64,000 nt of DNA from Liolophura sinensis (taxonomy: Eukaryota; Mollusca; Polyplacophora; Chitonida; Chitonidae). Positions 11,354 through 24,294 of the stretch are shown here, piece by piece. The translations under genes were made by a program, and so were the position numbers. The DNA lies in assembly GCF_032854445.1 (NCBI RefSeq), contig NC_088304.1, forward strand, positions 2,976,001 to 3,040,000, in the 5' to 3' direction. The notes beneath the pieces are model-generated. The model was not told the origin of the DNA, did no database searches, and saw nothing but the letters and a program-made list of their open reading frames with translations. How positions within the stretch are numbered: position 1 is the first letter of the stretch; every line of letters begins with the position of its first letter.

Positions 11354-14144
11354 GAGTGCAACAGTTATTGCTATAGCAAAACGAGAAATAGCTTTGTTCT
11401 TCCCATATCTGTATCAAAGGAAACAGATTTAATCCTTTGAACTCCAAACGACTGTTCAACGATAATTAACGATTTTCTAGTAACATCGAGGATGAGATCG
11501 AAAAAGACTACTTCGTTAGTTCAAAGATTTAAATCTGCTAAAGTTCTTTGATTTGGCTCTTTACTTGTTCGATGAAAACGCCACCTAGCGGCGAAATCGC
11601 AACCTTAAAACATAATTTATGTTGGCTTTACAGGCTTTGTACATATTTGACAAAATTTGTAATAACTAATATATGGCTTAATTTAAAGAGATCATTTCTC
11701 TCTAAATTGCACAAAACTGATGTAAATACTTTATCTCCAATTGCTAGTTTCTAGTTACATATCCAGGTGAATATTAATTTTATGTAAATGCTTCTGTCCA
11801 GGCTTCACTTATGCTAGAAACTGTATTATAACAATGTGGTGATGGAGAACTATTTTTCACGCGTAATTTATGTAATATATGTTTGCATGCCGATGTGGTA
11901 GATTCACTCGTCCCTTATGAACCTTTTTTATCGTATTTATTCCTCCCTAATTTGCTAGAGAGAAATCATTCTACCGAAATGCCCTGTTACTCAGACCATC
12001 CCAAATACTAGAACATTCTTAAAATGAGTTCCTAAATTCCTTTCCCTAAATTTACGCTATCAAGCAATATTTTGACATTGTTACATCAGAAATGAGAATT
12101 TTAAAGTGATTGGAAATTTTAAATTAAATCTATGAGAACTTCGTGATCCCAAGGCCTAGAGAGGCCCATGAAGATGTGATTCTCTACAAATGTCTGAATT
12201 TCCCGTGTGGACAGTTGAACAGGCGATAAAATGTTGAAATACATGTTTTTTAACACAAGTAGAAAAACCATCTACGCATCTTCACTTAACTAAGCGACTA
12301 TTCCTTGCAATTAGTGTGATAAATGTACGGTGTGTAAAACACTGACTGCGAGTGTATAGTTAGTATAACTTTACCTTTACGTCATACGGAGAGTTAATGA
12401 GTGATAGGATAGAGTAACACTTTCGGTTTTGGTCTGCCATTTGGCTTATGCCACGCCCCGTTAACTTTCAACTGTTTTCGAGAAAAATTATAGATAATAC
12501 CTGTGAAAGGTATAAATTCGAATTGTCCAGCGCCACATCAGCCTGAAAAACTACACCGAACACTGAAATTGAATTTCAATGAATTCTGGTGTGTAAAGCC
12601 AAAATGACACACCGGGCAAAAAATATGGCGGAGACATTTTCATAATAATACTTTAAAAGTTTTTACGTGTTATATTGTTTCTGATGTATTGAGTGACAAT
12701 TCCCTTCTCGCCGAACAAAAGTTACTACGGTAAGTTTTGGAATTCAGATTATACAAATTAAAATTCATGAAATCAGGTCGGTGACGTAAAACTGTCCAAT
12801 CGGCCAAATTCGCGCGTTATTCAATGTAATAAACGTTGAAAAACATCTCGATTGAAAACGCATGGGCAGTTTTAGTTTGCTTGAAAATAAATTCATCATC
12901 ATGCAAACATTCAGAATTCATTGCCTTAAACTTACAATAATTTACTAATATTCAAGCAAAGCACAAGGCATGGGCCGATGCTAGATTACATAAGACCTTA
13001 TCAACATTTCTCGATTATGACAATCTAAGTGTCATCTCTACAAGCATGGTCTACAGGCGAATTGACCCTTCTTTGGCTGAAGAGGTTAAACCTTATCACC
13101 AATCAGAATCGTCGTTACAAAACATTAAGCGTGAAGAGACGACTTCTCTGACTAGTTATGACTAGTGCGCATTCTGGTTGCTTCTTGTGAAAAATACCTT
13201 GATCACGGGTAACTGACTGCCAAGTGTGAACACAGGAGAGCCAGTTACCTTTGTATTCCATTTACACGATATTTGTCTTGTTTTCTTCTCTTTTAGTCCT
13301 CAAAAGACATAATTGTTAAAATGCGTAACTATTTCGTACAAACCATTAACAGCAATTTTAAGGCTGTAACTAAAACACTTTTTGTGCTGTTGTGATATAC
13401 AATGTTCATGTAAATGGGTCAAAATCGAGGTATTTCAGAAATACGATACTTTTGCCATTTTTTGTTCTTCAGAAGTTCTTATTTTGCCTTGTTAAGCTAT
13501 AGATCTGAAACTGATAAATGCTAACAACAACATATGTGGATGTGTACGTGGAAAATATAAGATTGATTCTTTACCTGTTTAGAAAATCGATCAGTTTGGA
13601 TAATCATCGACATCCACTGTGTCCACTTATGTGTTCTTTTATGGATCGGAGGATATAATATTCTCGTTGGTCATGTACAAGTACTCTGATTAGGGGCGCG
13701 TGATTTTGTACTCCAGTAAATGATGCATGTATATACCATTGTTGAACTTTGTATCTAGTGTGTGCGTATTGTCGAATTGTCTAGATGACAAACTGAACTT
13801 TGTTAAATTTTTGCTCCTTTCCAACTCTGTGACATTTCTCAGATTATTCATGAAAGTGAGCACGATATGACTAAAGGGTACCAGCATCACTTGTACTAAT
13901 GAAGAGAAATGACTCTGTCTTTAAACTTTCTCAGATTAACGACACAATTTTAGGTACAGTATTACGTGAAATGTGTTCTGACTTCTGTCTTCAGATATTC
14001 TGTTACCTGTTGATGAATGTGATATTTTCGATATTTATTACTTTAAAGTAATGCGCATGTCTGATATTTCACGTGCATGTATAGTAAACATCGCCATTAC
14101 TTTCCAGTTTGATTCACTTTTTGAGACTTGTTATACCGGGCTTT
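11354..14144. other. Intergenic, no gene recognised
   Basis: AT-rich sequence with no supported exon. A segment at about 13065-13145 ('ccaatcagaatcgtcg') is related to one at 14440-14500 ('ccaatcagaatcccgg'), so at least one dispersed repeat is present. Confidence 0.45.
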
Positions 14145-14850
14145 GTGGTCTTTCTATCGTTAACTTTACATGCCGGTACAGTTTGTGAAACAAGTCCAGT
14201 GATACTGTTTCACAAAGCACTTGTTAAGCCTAATTAAATCTCATTGGTGTCAAAGCTAGTATCTCCTCCCATTTCTACCTTTTCACTAACTTTAAGACTG
14301 AAGTCAAAAATTCAATCACAGTTATGCTGTAGGAAGTTTTGCAAAAATTTTGCAGAGATTCTTAAGTTTTTAGCTGCTTGGTCAATACGAGCCCATTAGT
14401 AATACCTACTTCCAGCTCGTCCAGCTAATTAACCCTCCTTTGACTGAACAGTTTAAAACCTTACCACCAATCAGAATCCCGGCTACAAAACGTAAAAGGA
14501 TGAAGAGGCCACCCCCCCCCCCCCCTTCACAAAAAAAAACACCCCAAAACATGAAATCGATTACAAGAGTCGTTCAGAGAGTAGATATTGGTTCACATCT
14601 AGAAATGAAAAAAAGGAACCTTGTCCGGTATGATCACTATTTTCTATTTTCTATCACTAATCATTCTTTCTATCGTTAACTTTACATACCGGTACAGTTC
14701 GTGAGACAAGTCCGGTGTTACTGTTTCACAAAACACTTGTTAAGCCTACGAAATCGATTACACGAGTCGTGCAGGGAGTAGATATTAGTTCAGATCTAGT
14801 AATGAAAAAGAAATCTTGTCTGATATGATCACTATTTTCTAAGAAAGAAA
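14145..14850. repeat. Dispersed repeat with stem-loop, partial copies
   Basis: The block 'ctttctatcgttaactttac' occurs at about 14150 and 14663. The block around 'gagtagatattggttca' occurs at about 14578 and 14775. Each first-type copy holds an inverted repeat of about 11 bp (TTTGTGAAACA ... TGTTTCACAAA in the left copy). A C homopolymer lies near 14513-14525. Confidence 0.7.
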
Positions 14851-16244
14851 TCATTCAAATTTAATGGGGATACCGCATTAGAATTCCAAGTGCATGTAGC
14901 TTCAGGAACGTTATTTTAAACTGATCGGTGATGTGAAAGTATACGCTGACAGTAAGAATTATCTCCCTTTTCTCATACCTGGCGCTGTTAGCAACGAACA
15001 TAGACTGGATTTTTGTGAACTTCGATTTCTTATTTCAGTTCGTGTGAGCAGAAATACTTCTGTGTATTTCCTTTTATATTATGTAGTGTATTCAACATAT
15101 CAGGCGATTTTTTTTAAAATTTAAGTGGAAATATCACACCACTTAGAGTTTCAAAAACAAACTATGAAAGTTTGAAAAGAAATATCACTACCGGCTGTTT
15201 TTGGTGTGTTTTTTTTTTAAATAACGTATCAACGAGGCAGTTGTACTGTCCGAAAGAAAATTTTATGATTTTTCCTTTGTATTAATTATGATATTCGATG
15301 TTTCCTATAAACATGACTGTACCGCTGTATTGAAATATTGTCAGCATTATGAGTTTCAGAATGAGTGAGACTGAGTAATACTCAACTCTGTGCACCCATA
15401 TGTAAGTGATATCATTAGGGTCATCTCCCAGACGTTTGTTACAATTTGTTCTGTTGAGGTCAATAATTTTGTTCTTAGAGTTGAACTTTTCTTTAACAGG
15501 ATTTGTCAAGACATCTGGGAAAGAAAATAACTACATTATCTCAGCGAGAATATTGAATTATTAGAAACAAAAATGTCCAAGAAATAGTTTATGGAAATGG
15601 GTTAATGGACTTTTATGTTTCCAAAATTACTGTCTTGTATCTTTTTAGCGTACGCTTCACTATTCATTTATTGTTTAAATATATAGGGGAACAAAGGCCA
15701 CTGTGTATGTCACCGTTTACTGTCTTTGTGGGCAGGCCTGCTTGGATTACAGCGCGTCTGTCGATCAGGTGCCAAATAACACGAGATTAGACGAGAATTT
15801 TGTCATAGCACGCTTTGGCAGCGTGCTTGGTTATCTGTCCTCTGTTTATGGTTTGATTTGTCATTGCCGCACCTGAAGGATCATCCGCTGTTGTCCATGT
15901 TACTTACTAATCTTCTTCTGTCGCGCGCTTGATCATAGCTCACGACATATCTTGATTATGTTTTTATGAAGAAAATAAATATTTTTAACAAGAAAGTATC
16001 TTCTTCTTTATTTTATTTCACGCTGACACACACCCGTCACGCAAGGAGTGTTTGTAACACTTACACAGAACTGTTTGTGTTCGTCTAATTCAGCGATGGT
16101 AGATAGATTTCCTCCATCACCTCGACAATATGTGACTTGTTTATGGCTATAAAGCCAATCGTCAAGCAATGCAAGATCTACTTTCTGCCATTTTTACCTC
16201 CTTTTTTTGAAAATCCTGAAGTACCAATGGGATGATTATTTGTT
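14851..16244. other. Intergenic, no gene recognised
   Basis: No exon, SINE head or tandem array could be supported. Confidence 0.4.
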
Positions 16245-16753
16245 TAGTCTTATATTTACATTTCTGTATTCTCTACTCTTGGCACTCCTCACAAACCCAT
16301 TCTTTAGCTCACGATTCTCAATAATAATAATAATAATGTCTCCAGTCAGGATGTATTCAGATTTTGTCATAAATGAAACAGATGATCCATAATCACAGCT
16401 GTTGTCTCCAGGGGAGAAATCGGTCAATCAAATACCGTGATATGGGAGTAACTGGCCATTTTTGAAGCGAAAGGCTTAGTATACTCGTGGGATATCCATG
16501 GTTTGTTCAGTCTAGCCGTCAAAACGGACATTCGTATACCAGTCGTCAACCAAAATGGACGTTCCATAATCGTAAGGTTCTATTCCCAAAACAACGTTCA
16601 TACAAAGCCACCTAAGAAATATAAACAAGTATAAAAAGTACGAAATTATAACAAGGACTGATGGAAAGAGGTGTAGTCGGGACTTTTCAGTGACGCGAGT
16701 GTTCTAGGCGAATTGAGTATAGACCTATATCACTATTCAAATCTTGTCACGTG

Positions 16754-16955
16754 TTAGTTTAGAATATCAAAACAAAATTGGGCACACATGACAGGATTAC
16801 GAACATCCTGTTCCTTGAAAATGCGTGGTAAATAAACAAAATTAAGGCCTCCGTCTAAATATTTTAACTTTAGAAAGAATCGATCTTGTGGGGTTTCGCT
16901 TGTAGTGCCAAGACGATATCGCCCTCGTAAAAGTGGAATATTGTTGAGTAGGCTA
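16754..16955 (-). other. Coding-like segment of unknown origin, unit A copy
   Basis: On the minus strand a possible acceptor ('gattgttgatttacgcag') precedes an open segment of about 65 codons ending in TAA. The residues look protein-like (NNIPLLRGRYRLGTT, FFLKLKYL, LNFVYLPRIFKEQDVR). It could be a terminal exon or a transposon remnant; I do not recognise the family. The second copy at 23889 is also open but differs by 5 bp just after the candidate acceptor, so the two cannot share a splice phase. Confidence 0.3.
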
Positions 16956-17164
16956 CTGCGTAAATCAACAATCAAATAAATAAATAAATAAATAAATAAA
17001 TAAGAATAAAAAGATGACGATAACATCTAAAAAACGATTCATATTGATACAGACGTACAACCACAATGAAACGTGGCCACGTGGTACGCTGGAATTATAC
17101 ATGTTACTTGATACGTCTTGAGAAGAGGCCGAATTTCACCGGTTACTTGTGACCAATTGCCACC

Positions 17165-17935
17165 TGTCACATTCTCACTGGTCTGGTTTTATTCTCTCTA
17201 TGCTGTGCGTTTATCACATTCTCATCGCTGCTCTGGTTTTACTCTTTATACTGTACGTCTATCACATTCTTGTCACTGCCCAGGTTTTACCCTCTTATAC
17301 TGTACGTCTATCACATTCTCGTCGCTGCTCAGGTTTTACCCTCTTATACTGTACGTCTATCACATTCTCGTCGCTGGTCTGGTTTTACTCTCTGTGTTGT
17401 GCGTTTATCACATTCTCGTCGCTGCTCAGGTTTTACTCTCTATGCTGTACGTCTATCACATACTCGTGGCTGCTCTGGTTTTACTCTCTATGCTGTACGT
17501 CTATCACATTCTCGTCGCTGCTCTGGTTTTACTCTCTGTGTTGTGCGTTTATCACATTCTCGTCGCTGATGAGGATTTACTCTCTATGCTGTACGTCTAT
17601 CACATTCTCGTCGCTGCTCAGGTTTTACCCTCTTATACTGTACGTCTATCACATTCTCGTCGCTGGTCTGGTTTTACTCTCTGTGTTGTGCGTTTATCAC
17701 ATTCTCGTCGCTGCTCAGGTTTTACTCTCTATGCTGTACGTCTATCACATACTCCTGGCTGCTCTGGTTTTACTCTCTATGCTGTACGTCTATCACATTC
17801 TCGTCGCTGCTCTGGTTTTACTCTCTGTGTTGTGCGTTTATCACATTCTCGTCGCTGATGAGGATTTAGTCTCTATGCTGTACGTCTATCACATTCTCGT
17901 CGCTGCTCAGGTTTTACTCTCTATACTGTACGTCC
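17165..17935. repeat. 48-bp minisatellite, about 16 copies (unit A)
   Basis: Units of 48 bp with the core 'ctgtacgtctatcacattct', then 'cgtcgctgctctggttttac'. Several variant units recur in the same order, so the array has a higher-order structure. The period is divisible by three, which keeps all plus-strand frames open and produces spurious proteins of 99-272 residues. Confidence 0.95.
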
Positions 17936-18123
17936 TTTATTATACTCAAACTGCTCATGTTCATTAACAGAATCGTGCTAAGTTGCTTGCTATGTCTCGG
18001 TCCGTCTAGCAGGGATGAATATTAGGATGGTAATAGATTTCAGCAACACGTGACAACCATTTGGAGGTACAAACCGGAAGTGTCTTTATTCCCATATATC
18101 TAGAGATATCCTTCTCAGTATCT

Positions 18124-18570
18124 GGCCACAGACCCCCATTAGTTTTCCATAAGCGACAAAGTTAACGTTTAGTGCTGTACCTCAGCCCCAAACATTCCGA
18201 GGCCAATAAGCTTTGGTGCATACCTGGTCCAGCCTGTGAGAAAGAAGCCATAAAAATCTTGACATAGGTTGACCGTCAAAATCTGGACCTTTCCATGCCG
18301 GCAGCTGGGAGGGGTGCCTAGCAACGCCAAGGGGACGTCACTCACAGCCTCATCACCACCTGTCTCCTTGTGTCCTCTCGCCCAGAATTTCAAACTTTCA
18401 TCATTAAAACTCATACCTGCCCAAAGCTTAGACAATTTCCAGCATTTTGATACCAAGCATGCACCTGTACACCAAAAACGGCAGGCTGGCAGCAAAAAAA
18501 AGACTTTACACCCTAAAATACATAGAACTACAATCGTTCGGAAGTTGTAATGGGGGTCTGTGTCCATCTT
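18124..18570. mobile_element. Possible small inverted-repeat element, unit A copy
   Basis: The left edge 'ccacagacccccatta' is mirrored at the right edge by 'taatgggggtctgtg', about 420 bp apart, as in a small non-autonomous DNA transposon. Inside are overlapping open frames on both strands (135 codons on minus), with no family recognised. The second copy is at 25397-25845. No target-site duplication was established. Confidence 0.4.
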
Positions 18571-20384
18571 GGACATACAGAGTTATTTCCCATATACTGA
18601 ATAGCACACATATATCACATTGCTGACAGTTATGTCATTATAGATCATGTTTCTATTGAATTTTCTCCTAAAATCACTGCGAAATCTGCATAGATGAATT
18701 TTGAGTCAAATTCGTTGTATTGAGACTATGTGACTGGCTGATTTTCATAACGTCTACATGTAATCATGCATGCTTCCTTAAAAACATCGTTAAAATGCAG
18801 TTAATTCTAAAGGCATCTAAATTCCAGGAAAGACTCAATATCTATTGATGTCTGAATTTATAACATTCGAACGGAATTAAGCCTACGGTGAGTAGTCGTT
18901 GTCGTTTTCAGATACTTCCTTTTATTCTATGTCAAACTGTTTGTAATGGTCACCACAAAGGGTCGTACGTCACTCTGTTATGGCAAGTACCTGTGCTCAG
19001 GAATCGGAACTGTTTGGTCGAGCCAAGCATTACCAGAGATGTTTGATCTCTTGCGTCATTGCGTGATTTGTATAATTGAGTACTTGCCTTCATAAAACGT
19101 GAGCTTCAAGTCCTACCATGTGTTAACACGTGTCAAAGACAACCAAATTTGGCGCCAGAAACTCATTAAGTTTTCATTCAGTGCATATTCATATTCATCT
19201 CTTGTATAAAGGTCTGTGGGAACATTGGATCATGGGCCTACGAAACTTCTGTAACGTATCATGTGAACACTGGCTAGAAAATGATATTAAAACGACGAAG
19301 TAGGCTACAGTTGACATAAAATCGTTTACAGCGCAGTCAATAGCGGAGAGCTTATGGAAACCTTTAACTGCCTTATCATGAATCTGTGCAATGTCTTTGC
19401 GAGATGTTATATTATACAAAAATTGATTTCCATTGCAACGGCTCTATCAAAATCCGTCTGTGTTTATTCAGGATGTTTGCATACATTGCGATCTGTCAAC
19501 TGGCAATCACATTCGTGTAAGCTAGGCTACTAATTAAGTCCATGGATTCATGAGAACGGGCATGCGTCTGTATAAAAGCGATTTCACCTTTGATGACCGT
19601 AAAAATATTAGCTTCTAGTAAAAGAAGCTGTCCAGATTTATTTAACATTCCTACAAAATATCAGAGTTCGTTTTTCTAACTTCACACTCTCCTTCCTTAG
19701 TATTTAAAGCTCTTTCAAATACTACTTTTCTTCCACCAATACGATGGGTATATCTGAATATCACATGCAGGGGAGTTCGTCAGTAACTTGCCCAAGGTCG
19801 GTGGTTTATACCGGTCACATCGGCTTCCTCCATCCGTAAACCTGGCTGTCATTGTATATATATATAAATGACGAGTGTTTCAGCGTTACAATAAACAAAG
19901 AAAGAACTAAGCAATGTTTCCCAGTTTATGGATTCTTATACCCGTTAAATAAGTTCACACAATAAAATTGACTGGTTACGGCCGATCGTAAATTTCCTCA
20001 CCCAGAAGAGAAGTACATATATACATGTGAATTAGTGAATTAATTTACACTCTATTTTACTCACATCGCTACAGTCCTTAATTCAAAAGCTTGTTTGTTA
20101 ATTAAGGTTACCGAGCATTTCCATTCTTAGAATTCGAAATTTTATAACCTGGATCAGGCCTAGCTCAGTTTACGAATATAGGCGGAACACCATGCCTTAA
20201 AGTTTGATAGTGCTTAAGTCCGGTTAACGAATGACTGCGAATGAAGAAGACTGGTTGCACGTCATAATATGTGTAGATGGTGGTGCTACATTTGAAGAAC
20301 AGATTCCGTTAAAATGCAATCCACGAACATCTGCGTCTGAGAACAGGTAACAGATAGCGACTGTTTTAACAATGAACCTCCTTC

Positions 20385-20740
20385 AAAACACGCAACTTCA
20401 TGCTGGATATAGAGAAACTCGTGGCGAATTGTCTAATTCAAATCAACACAGCTGAGAGCGGTGAGAATATTTTGGAAAACTTTTCAGAAACATGATCGTA
20501 AATAGCAAATGTCAAGATTATTTCAGGAGAGATGAGTTCAGAGGCAATATTTGGAAAGTCTAAGAATACTGAACATGAAGCGATAATATATAATCATGCC
20601 CTCTTTCAAAACACATAACGTTATGCTGGATATACAGAAACTCGTGGTAAACTGTCTAACTGATATCAACGCCGCTGATAACGGTGAGAATATTTTGGAA
20701 AACTTTTCAGAAGCATTGATAATCACACCCATAAATTGCA
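20385..20740. repeat. Internal direct repeat of about 145 bp, two copies
   Basis: 'cttcatgctggatatagaga' to 'gagaatattttggaaaactt' at about 20385-20505 is repeated in diverged form at about 20597-20735. The same pair exists in unit B at about 27720-28070, so this internal duplication is older than the large one. Confidence 0.8.
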
Positions 20741-22689
20741 TTTCACACTAAAAAATTGTCCATCCTGTTTAAATATATTCCGTGTGGCATTATAGAATGG
20801 TAAATCCGATGAACTCGTTGATATGCTGTATTTTTCTTTAAGGATGCAGTCAAAACAACTCTGTGGGGTAAGGCAGAGGTGAGGGGCTAACCTGGTCACG
20901 CGTTCCAGTAAGTTCAGTACATTTCCGAAAAATTCCGACCATATATAGGGGAAATATGCACAAAATAGAGCGGTTATTTAGGGGATATAAATTCTCTTAA
21001 AACCAAAATTGGCTTTTCGGAGCTCCTTTTCATTGTATCCTTAAAGTATAGTTCAGACTGCTTCTACACCCGCAGAAGTGTTCATGGTTTGATAGCCATG
21101 AAAGGTCGACTTCATTAATATGCAAAGATCCACGGGAATCTTGGTATGCTCAGGCACATCTCTTCATGAACAAGAGAATCACGATCATTTCGGCCAAAAC
21201 CGTACAATACTCTGTCAGCAAACCATTCAAATGATTAACATCCCACAGCGGGTGACGTTTGTCACGTTCGACGTTCTATTTATTTATCTATTTGTTTCAT
21301 TGGCATTTCAATAACCTTCTAATACTGGGCCCGACTGTTCAAACTGGTTTAATTCTTAATACCACATTTAACCACATTAAGCCAAGTCTCCAGTTATGTA
21401 TTTAGCCTAAAATAAATTGTCTAACATTATATTAAAGACAAACTAAAACTGATGCAGTAAAAGTTATACTATGAAGAACTGCAATGGCTGAGTTTGGCTA
21501 AAAATGTAAATATAAAAGATGCCCTGATCCTAGTATTAGCTGATACGCTCTCGGACAACTGGGCCCAAACGTGCATCCGACATTGATAGAAGACAAACAC
21601 GTGGATTACAAAATACGTACCACTACACAAACGCTCCAACAACTGCCGTTGATTGTTTATAACCACTAAGGTCCCTTGGACAATAAGAACGTAGGAATAA
21701 TTAGATATTCCTGCCCATGTTCGTACAAAATTCTAACTTTTTACTAGTCTTGTATTCTGTTGTCCCTCATGAAGTGGGAAGGGGCGATATCAGTATCGCA
21801 TGCAGAGTCACAGCCATTACGTGTTTAGAGGTAAATACAGGCAAAAACATATCTTGGCGTCAATGTGATGAGCCAGTATGCTTGGAGTGTCTTTTTTTGT
21901 TTTGTTTTGTTTTTTTCGCTTAACCTACATTTGTTATGTCCGTTGTTAAACTTTACGTTTAAGAAAGCTGATCAGTTACACCTAGGCGTGTGGTTTCCCT
22001 CGGTTTCCTGTATGTGGTTTCCCTTACCCCGTATACTTACCCGGATTCAACCGCGACCCGATCACATTTCACCAGACACTGCTGTTCTCCCGTCGACTTC
22101 TAGCCAGTCTGGGCGCTCACTGAAAATCCTAGACCAGTACGCGGGAAGTGCATGCGTCTCTCAGATACGACCGTTCGTAACAGGAAGTTTGTCATCGCTT
22201 ATATATGAATTTATAGGATCTGAAACACAAGGTGGATGAGAAGTTGTTGTGTGCGCCGGACCGCACTACACTCGCTCGTCTTATCAGTGTTGTTAAACCC
22301 ACGTGTCTTATGTGAATTAGAACAATATACTACTTGATTCTGAATCACTACCGTTAGATGTAAGGCCTACTTCAGGTTATGAGGGATTAGCGGGACGATG
22401 TATAGGCATTGCACGGACTGAGAATAAGCCCACCAGAACGAGGGGCCTCACAGTTTAGCCGGCACACAGTCCTGTGTGTTTCACAGAGTTATTCTGTCAT
22501 GATGCACTCAACTCAGTCTCCACCATGGTTGACTGACTGTCAGCTTGTAAATGACTGACGAGAACCTTGTTGGGCAGAGAACAAGCAATTTCCAAGTCAC
22601 CGACCTTTTTCAGTGGCTTACTGCATGTTGGTAAATTACAGGTAAGCAGGCCCTTTTCTTTTATTTCTTGCTTTCTTTCTTTCTTTATT

Positions 22690-22845
22690 TGTTTATTTAT
22701 TTATGTATTTATTTAGTATTTTACACCGTACTCAAACATATTTCAGTTATATGACGGCGGTCGGCATTACGGTAAGAGGCAACCGGCCAGAGCCCGGGTA
22801 ATCTCACGATGATCCACAGGTTGCTGACAGACCTTACCACGGGGA
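22690..22845 (-). mobile_element. SINE 3'-part fragment (GGCCTCCGTGG family), unit A
   Basis: Minus-strand remnant: ATTT-rich tail, then 'ttttacaccgtactcaaac', 'tatgacggcggtcggcatta' and 'gatgatccacaggttgctg'. These are the inverted 3' half of the tRNA-headed SINE found complete at 54387-54641. The head is missing. Confidence 0.75.
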
Positions 22846-23226
22846 GTCTCTCTCTTTTATAAATAGTATATGATCGTCTATAAATGTATTACTGCTATCT
22901 ACTTCCTTTAAACCAAAATGTTACAGATAACATAAATAATGTCAAATCCAAAAATTTTGACAGTAGTGCCATAGAGTAGGGAAAGTATTTAACTTTCTAA
23001 TGTGTTGGGAATTTTACATTGTACTGACCGCTTAGCATATATTGTAATACGACACAAGATAGTACTGCGTTCCTCGTCATAAAAGTTACAAAAATCATGT
23101 AATGTAAGATAAAGTTATAACCGGCATACAATCATTACAATCATTGTTAACACTTTAAGATGTTGCTAGTCATATTTTGGGGCATTTAAAATGTTGTAAC
23201 ATTTTAACCCTTTAACCCTTTTAACC

Positions 23227-23380
23227 CTTTATATAACCTCACACATATAGATGTAAATACATTTCATCTGCATCGTTCGTAATAATTTTTAAGTCATATG
23301 AGAACGAGAAATCATCAGGTATAAATATTGTGTCTTCTTGTGAACCAGTCATGTTTCCTTGCTCTAAACTCTCATTATAT
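23227..23380 (-). mobile_element. SINE fragment at the duplication junction
   Basis: 'atttcatctgcatcgttcgt' through 'ccttgctctaaactctcatt' matches 32733-32971. In that copy the second half is part of a minus-strand SINE. Here about 100 bp of the SINE interior is missing, and the fragment stops exactly where unit B begins. Confidence 0.7.
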
Positions 23381-23888
23381 TAGTCTTATATTTACATTTC
23401 TGTATTCTCTACTCTTGGCACTCCTCACAAACCCATTCTTTAGCTCACGATTCTCAATAATAATAATAATAATGTCTCCAGTCAGGATGTATTCAGATTT
23501 GTCATCAAGGAAACAGATGATCCATAATCACAGCTGTTGTCTCCAGGGGAGAAATCGGTCAATCAAATACCGTGATATGGGAGTAACTGGCCATTTTTGA
23601 AGCGAAAGGCTTAGTATACTCGTGGGATATCCATGGTTTGTTCAGTCTAGCCGTCAAAACGGACATTCGTATACCAGTCGTCAACCAAAATGGACGTTCC
23701 ATAATCGTAAGGTTCTATTCCCAAAACAACGTTCATACAAAGCCACCTAAGAAATATAAACAAGTATAAAAAGTACGAAATTATTACAAGGACTGATGGA
23801 AAGAGGTGTAGTCGCGACTTTTCAGTGACGCGAGTGTTCTAGGCGAATTGAGTATAGACCTATATCACTATTCAAATCTTGTCACGCG

Positions 23889-24090
23889 TTAGCTTAGAAT
23901 ATCAAAACAAAATTGGGCACACATGACAGGATTACGAACATCCTGTTCCTTGAAAATGCGTGGTAAATAAACAAAATTAAGGCCTCCGCCTAAATATTTT
24001 AACTTTAGAAAGAATCGATCTTGTGGGGTTTCGCCTGTAGTGCCAAGACGATATCGCCCTCGTAAAAGTGGAATATTGTTGAGTACTGCG
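23889..24090 (-). other. Coding-like segment of unknown origin, unit B copy
   Basis: Paralogue of the minus-strand segment at 16754. The frame is intact to a stop, with replacement differences such as Ser to Gly and Asp to Gly. After the possible acceptor there are 5 bp fewer than in unit A, which shifts the entry phase. Confidence 0.28.
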
Positions 24091-24294
24091 TAAATCAACA
24101 ATCAAATAAATAAATAAATAAATAAATAAATAAGAATAAAAAGATGACGATAACATCTAAAAAACGATTCATATTGATACAGACGTACAACCACAATGAA
24201 ACGTGGCCACGTGGTACGCTGGAATTATACATGTTACTTGATACGTCTTGACAAGAGGCCGAATTTCACCGGTTACTTGTGACCAATTGCCACC

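Larger units (their letters stand above)
16245..23380 (+). repeat. Segmental tandem duplication, unit A
   Basis: From 'tagtcttatatttacatttc' at 16245 this segment is collinear with the segment starting at 23381, in direct orientation and almost head to tail. Shared landmarks in order are the minus-strand frame at 16754, the 48-bp array, the 18.1-18.6 kb inverted-repeat element, the short TA tract at about 19855, the 20.4-20.7 kb internal repeat and the SINE fragment near 22.7 kb. The copies differ by scattered substitutions, a few percent by eye, and by indels. No intact gene was identified inside. Confidence 0.93.

Noticed and set aside
17118..17967. Overlapping plus-strand proteins of 99-272 residues rich in 'YHILVAA' and 'SLCCTSITFSSL' repeats
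   Set aside because: They are three-frame readings of the 48-bp array; all frames are open because 48 is divisible by three and the unit lacks stops.
21865..22239. 124-codon plus-strand frame in unit A
   Set aside because: The matching region of unit B is broken by a poly-T difference and indels, so the frame is not maintained.
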